Shown: positions 8,102-16,872 of the stretch, piece after piece | Layout: each line of letters starts with the position of its first letter | Position numbering within the stretch: position 1 is the stretch's first letter | NCBI GenBank assembly: GCA_023129255.1 | Contig: JAGMCH010000061.1 | Span: 1 to 38,356 of the forward strand | Direction: 5' to 3' | Length of the DNA stretch: 38,356 nt | From: Dehalococcoidales bacterium | Lineage (GTDB): Bacteria; Chloroflexota; Dehalococcoidia; Dehalococcoidales; BS750m-G39 | Program-made: the position numbers and the translations under genes | Notes under the pieces: model-generated | The model's database searches: none | What the model was told of the DNA's origin: nothing | The model's input: only the letters and a program-made list of their open reading frames with translations

Positions 8102-9100
8102 ATGGCTGAATATAAAGGTGTTATGATTTTTGGCGAGGCTACGGAAGGAAAACTGGCGTCAATCGCCACCGAGCTACTGGGTTGCGGTAGAAAGCTGGCT
8201 GATGACCTGGGACAGGAGTTATCCGCCGTATTAGTTGGCAGCGGCATAAGCAACCTGGCTCAGGAAGCAATTGCCTTTGGCGCCGATAAAGCATATGTCG
8301 TCGATGACCCCCTGCTCAAGGATTATCAAACCGATTCCTACGTCTCAGTCATGGAAAAGGTAGTGGGGCAGGTGATGCCCCAGGTTCTCCTTCTGGGGCA
8401 GACCTCTATCGGTCGTGACCTGGCACCCAGACTAGCTTTCAAGCTGAATACGGCTGCCTCTCTGGGCTGCCTGGAGCTGGCTATTGACCCCGAGTCAAAG
8501 CTATTGCTGCAGACCAAGCCCGTCTACGGAGGGAACGCTCAAGCCGTTTTCGTCTGTGCGTCCTACCCGCAAATAGCTACCGTTAGAGCCAAGGCAATGG
8601 CACCCTTGGAGCCAGACAAATCAAGAAAAGGGGAAGTAATCACTATTGACGCTGGTCTAGACCCCTCGGCAATAAGAACCAAAGTGCTGGAGAAGGTGGC
8701 AGAAAAGGTGGAGGGGATAAGGCTTGAGGACGCTGAGGTGATAGTAAGCGGCGGTAGAGGCATTGGCAGTGTTGAAGGTTTCCAGCAGCTAGAGGAACTG
8801 GCTAGGATGCTGAAGGGGGCAGTAGGCGCTACCAGACCCCCCTGTGATAATGAGTGGGTGCCAGCCGGGGCGCAGATAGGGCTTACCGGTAAAATTGTCG
8901 CCCCCGACCTCTACATAGCCGTAGCTCTGTCTGGTTCCAGCCAACATATGTCCGGTTGTTCTGGCTCCAAGACCATAGTCGCCATAAATAAAGACCCTGA
9001 GGCAAATATCTTCAGGGAAGCTCGCTTCGGCGTAGTGGGCGACTGGAAAAAAGCTCTACCCACCTTCACCGAGAAGCTCAAGGAACTGCTCGCTGGGTAA
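8102..9100 (+). CDS. etfA: Electron transfer flavoprotein, alpha subunit
   Basis: The FAD-binding partner of EtfB. The C-terminal FAD domain is clear: [39 protein letters not shown], then [20 protein letters not shown] and the tail FGVVGDW. The 332 residues are the standard size for bacterial EtfA without the extra ferredoxin domain. AAGGAGG stands ahead of ATG 8102. It is the second gene of the etfBA operon, and a separate promoter follows it at 9108. Confidence 0.95.
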   Translation: MAEYKGVMIFGEATEGKLASIATELLGCGRKLADDLGQELSAVLVGSGISNLAQEAIAFGADKAYVVDDPLLKDYQTDSYVSVMEKVVGQVMPQVLLLGQTSIGRDLAPRLAFKLNTAASLGCLELAIDPESKLLLQTKPVYGGNAQAVFVCASYPQIATVRAKAMAPLEPDKSRKGEVITIDAGLDPSAIRTKVLEKVAEKVEGIRLEDAEVIVSGGRGIGSVEGFQQLEELARMLKGAVGATRPPCDNEWVPAGAQIGLTGKIVAPDLYIAVALSGSSQHMSGCSGSKTIVAINKDPEANIFREARFGVVGDWKKALPTFTEKLKELLAG

Positions 9101-9107
9101 AAAATGT

Positions 9108-9136
9108 TTGATTTTGACCCGTAGCTTTGCTATGAT
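9108..9136 (+). promoter_or_regulatory. Promoter for the surface protein/ABC exporter operon
   Basis: TTGATT (9108-9113), a 17-base spacer and TATGAT (9131-9136), directly after etfA. The start near 9143 precedes the ribosome binding site AAGGGGG at 9154-9160. Confidence 0.5.
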
Positions 9137-9167
9137 ACCGAAATAATTTATGCAAGGGGGCAAAGTA

Positions 9168-10034
9168 ATGAAAATAGGAAGAGCAATATGTCTCTGTTTC
9201 TTGCTCGCCAGCTTACTGACTTTTCTTTCGTTAAGCCCCGTTTTAGCTCAAGACGAGGAGGCAAAGATTGAACTGACCACCTCCTACTATAAGCTGGAGA
9301 TAATCTCCGGTGAAAGCGCTAGTTTTATTGTTGAGCTGAACTACCAAGGGGCCGAGGCTCGGATCTTTGACCTGGAGGCTACCGGACCCACGGACTGGGT
9401 GACATATATTACCCCGGCCTATTCCACAGGCACACAGATACTGGACATCAGGATTGAGCCGCCGCTGCCCGACGAAACTTACAGTACCGAGAGGATAGCG
9501 GTTAACACCGCCCCCGGCTACGGGCTTATGCCTGAGCCCGGGGAATACCAGATAACCGTGGAGGCAACCTCAGGGGAGATTAAGGGCACCATTCAGCTCA
9601 CGGTAGTAGTAACGGCCAGGTACGAGATGTATCTAACCACACCCGATGGGCTCCTTAGTACCACGGCTACCGCGGGCAAGGACAATTACTTCGCAGTAGC
9701 AGTAGTAAACGTAGGCTCAGCGGCTATTGATGACATCACCTTCTCCACCAAGAAACCGAGGGGGTGGACAGTTGAATTCTCCCAAGACAAGATAAGCTCG
9801 CTGGAGGCTGGTGAGTTTCAAACAATAGACTTGAATATTAAGCCGCCAGCCGACACCATAGCCGGGGATTATGAAATCATCCTCAGAGCCTCAGGAAATC
9901 AGGCCTCAGATAGTATTGATTATATTAGGGTTACAGTGAAGACATCTGCCATCTGGGGGTGGGTTGGGGTTGGCATCATAGTCCTGGTCATCGCTGGCCT
10001 GGCCTTTATCTTTATGCGATTTAGCAGGCGGTGA
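9168..10034 (+). CDS. Exported, C-terminally anchored protein with NEW3-type beta domains
   Basis: A 288-residue protein with a signal peptide (MKIGRAICLCFLLAS..., cleavage likely after VLA at about residue 24), about 225 extracytoplasmic residues rich in beta-strand, and a C-terminal membrane helix (GWVGVGIIVLVIAGLAFIFM) ending FSRR. The GDYEIILRASG-type strand and the GWTVEFSQ/ADTIAGDYEI pattern match NEW3 (COG1470) domains. The start is ATG 9168, with AAGGGGG seven bases upstream; ATG 9150 would place that site inside the gene. It lies four bases before an ABC ATPase, an arrangement that suggests an accessory protein for the exporter; this is inference from context. Confidence 0.75.
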   Translation: MKIGRAICLCFLLASLLTFLSLSPVLAQDEEAKIELTTSYYKLEIISGESASFIVELNYQGAEARIFDLEATGPTDWVTYITPAYSTGTQILDIRIEPPLPDETYSTERIAVNTAPGYGLMPEPGEYQITVEATSGEIKGTIQLTVVVTARYEMYLTTPDGLLSTTATAGKDNYFAVAVVNVGSAAIDDITFSTKKPRGWTVEFSQDKISSLEAGEFQTIDLNIKPPADTIAGDYEIILRASGNQASDSIDYIRVTVKTSAIWGWVGVGIIVLVIAGLAFIFMRFSRR

Positions 10035-10038
10035 GGGG

Positions 10039-10974
10039 ATGGGCAAAAAGATAGTAGTTGAGACCCAAGAGCTAACTAAAAGGTATGACGGCACCACTGT
10101 GGTCGACCACCTCAATCTACACGTGGCTGAGAATGAGGTATTCGGCTTACTCGGGCCCAATGGCGCCGGCAAAACCACCACCATCCTCATGCTACTGGGA
10201 CTGACTGAGCCGGCATCAGGCACCGCCCGAGTATATGGCTTTGACTCCACCAGGGAGCCGCTTAAGGTAAAGCGCCTGACTGGATACCTGCCGGAAAAGG
10301 TGGGATTCTATGACAACCTCACCGCCAGGGAAAACCTGAGGTTCATTGCCCAGCTAAATAACATCGGCGATGCCGAATCTCAACACCAGATTGAACAAAT
10401 ATTAGAGGCGGTAGGCATTGCTGAGATGGCTGACATGGCGGTGGGCAAGTTTTCCCGGGGCATGAAGCAGCGCTTAGGGATGGCCGACGTGCTGGTCAAA
10501 AAGCCAAAGGTAGCCTTTCTTGATGAGCCCACTGCTGGGCTTGACCCGGAAGGGATTAACCAAATCCTCGACCTGATAGCCAACCTGTCTAAAACGGGGA
10601 CGACGGTAGTCCTTTCTTCCCACCGGCTCTATGAAGTGCAAAGGGTATGCCATAGCATAGGCATATTATCTAAGGGCAAAATGGTGGTTGAGGGCTCTCT
10701 AGACGAGCTGAGCAGAGAAGCTTTCGCCGAAGGTCGCTACAGAATAGAGGTAGAAACCGCCGAGCCAAGTCCGCAACTAGTAGAGGTTCTCAACAAAATC
10801 ACCGGCGTAAGAAAGGTAGAAGCCAAAGCCAACCAGCTGCAAATAACCACTGATTCCGACCTGCGGGCTGAAATCTCCAAAGTGGTGGTACAAAGCGGCG
10901 TGCCACTAATTCAGGTGAAAATCCAGGCGTTTTCCCTGGATGATATCTACATGAGGTATTTCCACGAAGGTTAA
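10039..10974 (+). CDS. ABC-2 type transporter, ATP-binding subunit (NosF/CcmA-like)
   Basis: An ATPase of 311 residues. The first 220 or so form the ABC domain: Walker A GPNGAGKTT, signature FSRGMKQR (Arg in place of the first Gly of SGG, as often in NosF-like members), Walker B VAFLDEPTAGLDPEG and switch histidine in SSHRL. The remaining 90 residues form a small C-terminal domain with an ACT-like pattern (RYRIEVET... VRKVEAKANQLQITTDSD), common in this subgroup. It is the middle gene of the surface protein-ATPase-permease operon, with gaps of 4 and 8 bases. The cargo is unknown. Confidence 0.9.
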   Translation: MGKKIVVETQELTKRYDGTTVVDHLNLHVAENEVFGLLGPNGAGKTTTILMLLGLTEPASGTARVYGFDSTREPLKVKRLTGYLPEKVGFYDNLTARENLRFIAQLNNIGDAESQHQIEQILEAVGIAEMADMAVGKFSRGMKQRLGMADVLVKKPKVAFLDEPTAGLDPEGINQILDLIANLSKTGTTVVLSSHRLYEVQRVCHSIGILSKGKMVVEGSLDELSREAFAEGRYRIEVETAEPSPQLVEVLNKITGVRKVEAKANQLQITTDSDLRAEISKVVVQSGVPLIQVKIQAFSLDDIYMRYFHEG

Positions 10975-10982
10975 CTTAAGAA

Positions 10983-11879
10983 ATGACAACCATCCTCAGA
11001 AAAGAACTGGCTGATTATTTTACCAGCATAAGGTGTTTCATATTATTCCTCTTGGTATTTGTTGCCAGCGCATTTGCGATTTATGCTGCTCGCCAGGGAA
11101 TTTTTGAGGCAAGCCTTGACCCCGGGCCTATTTTCATAAAATTGTTTACCACCGGGGAAGACATACCTTCGCTGGCTGAATTTATTGCCCTCCTCATCCC
11201 CGTAATAGGGATAGCTCTTAGCTTTGATGCCATAAACAGTGAGCGCTCCAGCGGCACTCTAAATCGAATCCTGTCCCAGCCCGTTTACCGGGATAGTGTC
11301 ATTAACGGAAAATTCCTGGCTGGCGTGGTTATCCTGTCTATCATGGTAGGGGTTACCATACTGCTGGTTGGAGGCTACGGTCTGAGGATGATTGGCGTGC
11401 CACCAACCGCCGAGGAAATCATCAGGCTCTTTATCTACTTCATCTCTGCCGTTATCTACGGAGCCTTCTGGATGGGTTTAGCCATCCTTTTCTCGGTTCT
11501 ATTCCGCAACCTGGCTGTTTCTCTGCTATGCCCACTCGCCATCTGGATATTGCTCGGCATCCCCGCCTCCGTTTTTAACCCCTATATTAGTTTTATAGTG
11601 CCCGCCATAACCGACTCTATAGGGACGGCTCTAATGTTAGCCCGCCTTTCCCCCTATTTCTTGTTTCAAGAGGCTACTATGGTGCTCCTCATCCCGGCGT
11701 GGAGAGGGTGGGGACTATTAACCACCAGCACAACAAGCTCAATGCTGCTCAATCCCCTCTCTTTGGACCAGAGCCTGCTCATCATCTGGCCCCAGCTCAC
11801 CGTTCTGATAGCACTAACTGCTATCTGCTTCGCCATCAGCTACGTGGTCTTTATGAGGCAGGAGATAAGGTCTACCTAA
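10983..11879 (+). CDS. ABC-2 type transporter, permease subunit
   Basis: A 298-residue membrane protein with a short cytoplasmic start (MTTILRKELADYFTSIRCF), a first helix, a large external loop, then about five more helices. The cytoplasmic segment DAINSERSSGTLNRILSQPVYRDSVINGK is the hallmark of the NosY-type ABC-2 permease. It ends the operon that began at 9168. The next gene is convergent, 42 bases on, and no clear terminator lies between them. Confidence 0.87.
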   Translation: MTTILRKELADYFTSIRCFILFLLVFVASAFAIYAARQGIFEASLDPGPIFIKLFTTGEDIPSLAEFIALLIPVIGIALSFDAINSERSSGTLNRILSQPVYRDSVINGKFLAGVVILSIMVGVTILLVGGYGLRMIGVPPTAEEIIRLFIYFISAVIYGAFWMGLAILFSVLFRNLAVSLLCPLAIWILLGIPASVFNPYISFIVPAITDSIGTALMLARLSPYFLFQEATMVLLIPAWRGWGLLTTSTTSSMLLNPLSLDQSLLIIWPQLTVLIALTAICFAISYVVFMRQEIRST

Positions 11880-11921
11880 AGAGCTAGGCTTGAGGCTAAC
11901 AATTCCTAAATAGGGGTAAAA

Positions 11922-13979
11922 TCAGCCCTTTTCGGCTTGTCGGGCGGCGATAATCTTTTCGGCGATGTGAGCCGGCACCTCTTCGTAGTGGCTAAACTCC
12001 GCCTTATAGCTACCCCTGCCCTGGGTTATTGATTTCAGGTCTATGGCATAGCGCAGAATCTCAGCCAGTGGCACCTGAGCCTCAATAGCGTTAACCCCAC
12101 CCCCGGGGTTCATCCCCTGCACCCGCGCCCGCTTGGTATTAAGGTCGCCAATAATATCACCGGTGAAGTCCTCAGGGATGGTAACCTCGATATTCATTAT
12201 TGGCTCAAGCAGGATAGGTTGCCCCTCGGCTAATCCTTTCTTGAGCGCCCCCGCCCCAGCAATCTTGAAGCATATATCCGAGGAATCGACCGGGTGAAAG
12301 CTGCCGTCATAGACCGTTGTCTTTATGTCAATAACCGGGTAGCGAGCTAAAACCCCTTCCTGGATGGCTTCATTAACCCCCTTTTCCACCGATGGAATAT
12401 AATTCTTTGGTATACGGCCACCTACCACCTTATCAGCAAACTCACGACCGCTGCCACGGGATAAGGGCTCAAGCTCCAAGAGGACATGCCCATATTGACC
12501 ATGCCCTCCCGTCTGCTTCTTATGCTTATACTCAGCCTTGGCGGGCGCGGTAATCGTCTCTTTATAGGGAACCTTGGGCGTTTCCAGCCTCACCCCGACG
12601 CCGAATTTACGCCGCATCTTGTCGGCGGCTACCTCAAGGTGGGACTCACCAATTCCTGATAGAATTGTCTCGTTGGTATCAGTCTCACGGCGCACCTCAA
12701 GGGTGGGGTCTTCCTCAGACAATCTGGATAGCGCCGCTCCCAGCTTATCCAGGTCAGCCTTGGTCTTGGGGTGTACCGCCAAGCTAAACACTGGCTGGGG
12801 GAACTCCATCGGGGCAATCTTCACCGGCTGAGCCTGACTACACAATGTATCCCCGGTGCCGGTCAAGGTCAGCTTGGCTACCGCCCCCATATCCCCAGCC
12901 CCGAGCTGAGGCACTGGCTCCTGGGTCTTGCCCCTTAAGACAAATAGCTGACCGATGCGCTCGGCCCCACCTTGGGCGGCATTCCACACCTGGGAATTAC
13001 TTTTAATGGCACCGTTATAGACCCGGAAGTAGGTAAGTTTACCCACATAGGGGTCGGCACTGGTCTTAAACACCAGAGCCGCCAGCGGGGCAGCCTCACT
13101 GGGTTCAATCGTTTGTTTGGCTGAATCACTGATAGTTATTACCTCTCTCTCTTTAGCCGAGGGCAGATAATCATGGATGGCATCCAGAAACAAGGTAGTC
13201 CCTACATTCTGTAATGCCGAGCCAGTTAAAATGAGAACAACCCTGCCGGCTACTACCGCCCGCCGCAAGCCATCGCCCAGCTCCTCCAGGCTAAGCTCCT
13301 GGCCCTCCAGATACTTCTCAATAAGCTTGTCATCAACCTCAGCCACCGCTTCTACCAGCTTCTCCCGAAAGGAATCGGCTTTGCTCTGAAGCGAGGATGG
13401 GAACTCCGCCTCCTTGGCTTCAGAACCGGAATAGGCTTTCATGGTCAGCAGGTCAACTATTCCCTGGAAACTATCTTGGGCACCTATAGGCAACTGCAGC
13501 GGCAGGCACTTAGAGCCAAACCTGGACTGAATCTGCCCCACAGTTTTATAAAAGTCGGCGTTCTCGCGGTCCATCTTGTTGATAAAGATAAGCCGGGGCA
13601 GTTCTGCCTGCTCACAGTATGACCATACCTGCTCGGTGCCCACCTCAACACCAGAGGCAGCACAGACCATAATTACTGCCCCTTCACTAACCCTTATTGC
13701 CGCCCTGACCTCGCCGACAAAGTCGGAATAACCGGGGGTATCTATGAGGTTGAGCTTCGCCCCCTTCCACTGGCAGGGGATAAGAGACAGGTTTATGCTA
13801 ATCTGGCGCTTTACCTCATCAGGGTCATAGTCTGAGGTAGTAGTCCCGTCCTCAACCTTGCCCAACCGCTTAACGGCTCCAATGGTAAACAACATTGCTT
13901 CTGAGGCTGAGGTCTTGCCGGCACCACTGTGCGATAGTAAAACAACGTTTCTAATATTCTCTAGTCCATATTGTTGCAT
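11922..13979 (-). CDS. EF-G-like translational GTPase (EF-G2 type paralogue)
   Basis: A 685-residue protein with all EF-G domains. G1 is SHSGAGKT (residues 16-23; canonical EF-G has AHIDAGKT), switch I contains KRQISINLSLIP instead of RGITI, G3 is DTPGYSDF and G4 is NKMD. The C-terminal half keeps EF-G domains III-V, including GGHGQYGHV and the last segment ITQGRGSY. The altered switch I and G1 place it with the EF-G-like paralogues found beside a true EF-G in many bacteria, which lack a firm role and may not translocate. ATG 13979 is preceded by GAGGGAG. Its own promoter lies at 14011-14039. Confidence 0.9.
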   Translation of the reverse strand: MQQYGLENIRNVVLLSHSGAGKTSASEAMLFTIGAVKRLGKVEDGTTTSDYDPDEVKRQISINLSLIPCQWKGAKLNLIDTPGYSDFVGEVRAAIRVSEGAVIMVCAASGVEVGTEQVWSYCEQAELPRLIFINKMDRENADFYKTVGQIQSRFGSKCLPLQLPIGAQDSFQGIVDLLTMKAYSGSEAKEAEFPSSLQSKADSFREKLVEAVAEVDDKLIEKYLEGQELSLEELGDGLRRAVVAGRVVLILTGSALQNVGTTLFLDAIHDYLPSAKEREVITISDSAKQTIEPSEAAPLAALVFKTSADPYVGKLTYFRVYNGAIKSNSQVWNAAQGGAERIGQLFVLRGKTQEPVPQLGAGDMGAVAKLTLTGTGDTLCSQAQPVKIAPMEFPQPVFSLAVHPKTKADLDKLGAALSRLSEEDPTLEVRRETDTNETILSGIGESHLEVAADKMRRKFGVGVRLETPKVPYKETITAPAKAEYKHKKQTGGHGQYGHVLLELEPLSRGSGREFADKVVGGRIPKNYIPSVEKGVNEAIQEGVLARYPVIDIKTTVYDGSFHPVDSSDICFKIAGAGALKKGLAEGQPILLEPIMNIEVTIPEDFTGDIIGDLNTKRARVQGMNPGGGVNAIEAQVPLAEILRYAIDLKSITQGRGSYKAEFSHYEEVPAHIAEKIIAARQAEKG

Positions 13980-14010
13980 CTAACCACTACTCCCTCTAGC
14001 TCATCACCAT

Positions 14011-14039
14011 ATTATAATCAGAGCTTGTTGATACGGCAA
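14011..14039 (-). promoter_or_regulatory. Promoter for the EF-G-like gene
   Basis: On the minus strand, TTGCCG (14039-14034), a 17-base spacer and a perfect TATAAT (14016-14011). It directs transcription into the gene starting at 13979. Confidence 0.55.
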
Positions 14040-14060
14040 GTTATTTATTAATTTGATTAT

Positions 14061-14250
14061 CTACCTCACCCCCTTAATCCCCCTCTCCTTCAAAGGAGAG
14101 GGGGAGGATTATTTTAAAAGAGGGGCTTCGCCCCTCTTAAACTCCCTGCTAGATTAGTTCCCCCCAACCACCCCAAAAGTAAGAGAGTTAGAGAGGTGAA
14201 ACCTCTATTGGGCGGGTGGGTGGGAAAGAAAACACAGGTTAAAAACGGGG
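14061..14250 (+). repeat. Hairpin plus G-quadruplex intergenic repeat, most complete copy
   Basis: Order of parts: a CTACCTCACCCCC lead; perfect 12-bp hairpin CCCCCTCTCCTT (14079-14090) with AAGGAGAGGGGG (14093-14104); hairpin AAGAGGGGC/GCCCCTCTT with a TTC loop (14118-14138); hairpin AGAGGT-GAA-ACCTCT (14192-14206); GGGCGGGTGGGTGGG (14210-14224); and a tail AAAACACAGGTTAAAAA. It fills the gap between two minus-strand genes, and no ORF is present. The lead and first hairpin match the copy at 33769-33812 in reverse orientation with one difference over 30 bases. Confidence 0.8.
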
Positions 14251-14258
14251 ATGGAGGG

Positions 14259-15092
14259 CTAGCGCGCTCGGCGCCGTCTTCTAAACAAAGAGGGGAAGAT
14301 CCATAAGAGGAAAATTATGCCGAAGAAGGGAAAGGGTATGGAAAAACCGCCACCGCCGCCGGTCTGGGCAACGGCGGTTGCCGGTGCCGCCGCTGGTTCT
14401 GCCATGGCTATCGCCTCTTCGGTTATCTCATATGCTGCCAAAGCAGCACCGAGAAAATCTCTGGGCACCCAGCCCAGAGGATTATTCCTGCAGGTAGGCT
14501 CAGCCCAGATCCAACCCACCTCACCCTCCAGCTTGAAAAAGGCGGTGGCTTCATCATATTCAGGAAGGTAGACCAGGGCTGCGGTATGACTCTTGCCGAC
14601 GACTATAGCTGAGCGAAATCCCGCCCCTTTATACATAACCGCCAGCAGCACGGCGCTATCTTCACAATCGCCATAGCCAACGCCATTCTGGTCAATACTG
14701 GCCGCCAGCTCATCGGCATTTTGGGCGAACTCCTCATAGTCAAACTGGTCAATATCAGTGGTATATCTAACCCTATCCCGAACGAAACAAAATACCGCTT
14801 CTGCCCTCTGGAACCGGTCTGGGTATTCGTCAGCAATCTGTTCGCCCAGGCTATAGGCTAAGGCAGCATTTTCCCCCAGGCTCTCAAAGACTATAACCGG
14901 GCGGAAGGTTGCCTCAGATACTTGATAAAAACCGTCGTCACCAGAGGCTCGGGTTCGGCATATCTCCCAGTCATCGAAGACATCGCCATCTATCTCGTGG
15001 AAACCCTCAGATGGAAATGCCCAGGCATAGCCAGCGCTTCCCAGCCCGGCGGATAAGATGACTATTAAACTAATTAAAACAGTCCTCTTCAT
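14259..15092 (-). CDS. Exported transglutaminase-like protein, C-terminally anchored
   Basis: A 277-residue protein. The signal peptide (MKRTVLISLIVILSAGLGSA..., cleavage near AWA, about residue 25) is followed by a transglutaminase/cysteine-protease-like domain. The catalytic cysteine is C143 in YGDCEDSAVLL, the histidine is H169 in GKSHTAALV, and an acidic third residue follows. A glycine-rich linker (GGGGGFSIPFP) leads to a C-terminal helix ending in RRRRRAR. The catalytic domain would therefore sit outside the cell, held at the membrane. ATG 15092 overlaps the stop of the DUF350-like gene (ATGA). The substrate could be surface protein or peptidoglycan-like material; not determined. Confidence 0.8.
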   Translation of the reverse strand: MKRTVLISLIVILSAGLGSAGYAWAFPSEGFHEIDGDVFDDWEICRTRASGDDGFYQVSEATFRPVIVFESLGENAALAYSLGEQIADEYPDRFQRAEAVFCFVRDRVRYTTDIDQFDYEEFAQNADELAASIDQNGVGYGDCEDSAVLLAVMYKGAGFRSAIVVGKSHTAALVYLPEYDEATAFFKLEGEVGWIWAEPTCRNNPLGWVPRDFLGAALAAYEITEEAIAMAEPAAAPATAVAQTGGGGGFSIPFPFFGIIFLLWIFPSLFRRRRRAR

Positions 15093-15574
15093 AGTGGTCC
15101 TGTCAGTGCGGCATTGAGTATCAAGCCGAAGAAGACGAGATAGCCAAAGACATGTATCCCGGCTGCCACCGGGCTTTTCTTGATGCTGGCAAACGGTATT
15201 TTAGGCGTTAGCTTATCCACAATATAGAATATAGCCACCCCGATAAGTAAGCTCACCACGAAGCTTATAGCTAATATCCCCCACGTCCTGAAATCGAAGA
15301 TGTACCACACTATTGGGGCAGTGACCGCAGTGAGGGCGGTGATAGCGCCGTGGATAACCAGCCCAATCAGGATGAAAAAGCCGGCAATGAATAGTCCGGT
15401 AGCCACCGGGTCCTCTCCGATGCGCTCGCGATGAGGGATACGAGGGGTGAGGGCATCCAGCGCCCGAACTCCCAGCCAGGCCAGAAGAACCGAGACGAAA
15501 GCTAGCAATACCACCTTGGCTAACCATATCAAAACAATTACCCAGAAGGGGACAACCAGCCCTAGCTCACTCAT
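15089..15574 (-). CDS. DUF350-like membrane protein with internal duplication
   Basis: A 161-residue integral membrane protein with four hydrophobic segments arranged as two similar halves. The first half has DALTPRIPHRERIGEDPVAT and the second has VDKLTPKIPFASIKKSPVAA, each followed by a Gly-rich helix (GLFIAGFFILIG; GIHVFGYLVFFG). This twofold LTP-(x)n-PVA-helix pattern is that of DUF350/YjfL proteins, whose role is unknown. The frame extends to GTG 15592, but AAGGAGG just before ATG 15574 sets the start. It is coupled by ATGA overlap to the transglutaminase gene, so the two may act together in the envelope. Confidence 0.7.
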   Translation of the reverse strand: MSELGLVVPFWVIVLIWLAKVVLLAFVSVLLAWLGVRALDALTPRIPHRERIGEDPVATGLFIAGFFILIGLVIHGAITALTAVTAPIVWYIFDFRTWGILAISFVVSLLIGVAIFYIVDKLTPKIPFASIKKSPVAAGIHVFGYLVFFGLILNAALTGPL

Positions 15575-15612
15575 AAGATATCCTCCTTCCACAGGTCATA
15601 TCAGCCTATGTA

Positions 15613-16191
15613 TTATTCAACGCCAAATTTATCATAAAAAGCGATTTCAGAAAGTTCTTTCCTTGGTCTGATTTTGGGTTCCTCATCGGGGACGCCCAGT
15701 GGGAAGAGGGTAACCAGACTATAACCAGCCGGTACTCCCAGAATCGCCGCCGCTCTGGGGGCATCAAAGGCACCAATAATGACCGTGCCCAACCCCAAGG
15801 CATGAGCTGCCAGCACCATGTTCTGCACCGCCAGGGCAGTATCAAACATGTACCAATCGCCCTTGTCGGTGACGGTTTCACCGTCCGGGCGGCAGCCTGA
15901 CCTGCCCATTTGGGCGCAGACGACAATTAACACCGGCACGGTGTTGATGGCCTTCATGCCAGCATTTTCCACTATTACCCCGTCAGGCCTTTTAAACCTG
16001 GACAGGGTATCAGCCACCTCAGCCTTTATCTTGCTGTCCCGCACCACGATAAATCGCCAGCACTGAGTATTAGCCCAGGACGGTGCCCAGCGGCCGGCTT
16101 CCAGAACTGCCTGCACAGCTTTATCATCGACCGGGGTAGACTTGTACTTACGAATACTCCTCCTGGTCTTAATTGCCTCCAGAGCGTCCAT
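15613..16191 (-). CDS. Nitroreductase-family FMN oxidoreductase
   Basis: A 192-residue flavoprotein. The N-terminal FMN phosphate motif is RRSIRKYKSTPVDD, then GRWAPSWANTQCWRF (the usual APSxxNxQPW with Cys for Pro) and the C-terminal GVPAGYSLVTLFPLGVPDEEP. The family reduces nitro groups, quinones or flavins with NAD(P)H, or in some members dehalogenates or cleaves flavins, so the exact reaction is not readable. GGAGGAG precedes ATG 16191. It lies in the minus-strand run between pcm and DUF350, with short gaps. Confidence 0.88.
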   Translation of the reverse strand: MDALEAIKTRRSIRKYKSTPVDDKAVQAVLEAGRWAPSWANTQCWRFIVVRDSKIKAEVADTLSRFKRPDGVIVENAGMKAINTVPVLIVVCAQMGRSGCRPDGETVTDKGDWYMFDTALAVQNMVLAAHALGLGTVIIGAFDAPRAAAILGVPAGYSLVTLFPLGVPDEEPKIRPRKELSEIAFYDKFGVE

Positions 16192-16212
16192 GCTTATACT
16201 CCTCCAGGATTT

Positions 16213-16857
16213 TTATTCCTCTTCCCAGGCACCCTTACCGATTAGGGAGACGAAGCGGCAGCCACCCAAATTCTGAACCGCCATCTTCTTTTTGCCTTTG
16301 GTAATTTTATATAACTCCTGTATATAGCGAGAGCCAACGGGAATTACCAGCCGCCCACCAATCCTCAACTGAGCTAAGAGGTCAGGCGGCACCTTGGGAG
16401 CAGCCGCAGTAACCATAATGGCGTCATAAGGGGCTTCCCGCTGCCAGCCCAGCGTCTCCTCCGCCAAGTGCACCTCAATATTGGTATATCCCAGCTTGTC
16501 TAATACCCGCTTGGCTGTCTCAGCCAGGGCTGGCACCCGCTCGGTAGTAACTACAAACCGGGCTAGCCTGGCCAGAATAGCCGCCTGATACCCACTGCCG
16601 GTACCTACCTCCAGCACCTTTTCCTTGCCAGTAAGCTCTAATGCCTCGGTCATAAGGGCGATGATAAAAGGCTGTGAAATTGTCTGGTCGCAACCGATAG
16701 GAAGCGGTCTATCTTCATAGGCTAAGTGCCGACTCTCTGATGGCACAAAGAGTTCCCTGGGAATAGACCGCATGGCTGCCAATACCCGCTCATCTTTAAT
16801 CTCAGTGCTAAGGTGTTCAACTAACCCGGCCCTCGCTACCTCAAAATCCGCATCCAT
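16213..16857 (-). CDS. pcm: Protein-L-isoaspartate O-methyltransferase
   Basis: This enzyme repairs isoaspartyl residues in damaged proteins by SAM-dependent methylation. Family marks are the N-terminal IKDERVLAAMRSIPRELFVP, then DRPLPIGCDQTISQPFI, SAM motif I VLEVGTGSGYQAAILA, and YDAIMVTAAAPKVP. The roughly 214 residues are standard. Starts at GTG 16866 and ATG 16857 are both possible; neither has a convincing ribosome binding site, and ATG is chosen. It lies 15 bases after the small membrane protein gene. Confidence 0.93.
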   Translation of the reverse strand: MDADFEVARAGLVEHLSTEIKDERVLAAMRSIPRELFVPSESRHLAYEDRPLPIGCDQTISQPFIIALMTEALELTGKEKVLEVGTGSGYQAAILARLARFVVTTERVPALAETAKRVLDKLGYTNIEVHLAEETLGWQREAPYDAIMVTAAAPKVPPDLLAQLRIGGRLVIPVGSRYIQELYKITKGKKKMAVQNLGGCRFVSLIGKGAWEEE

Positions 16858-16872
16858 AATAGGCACCCACTG

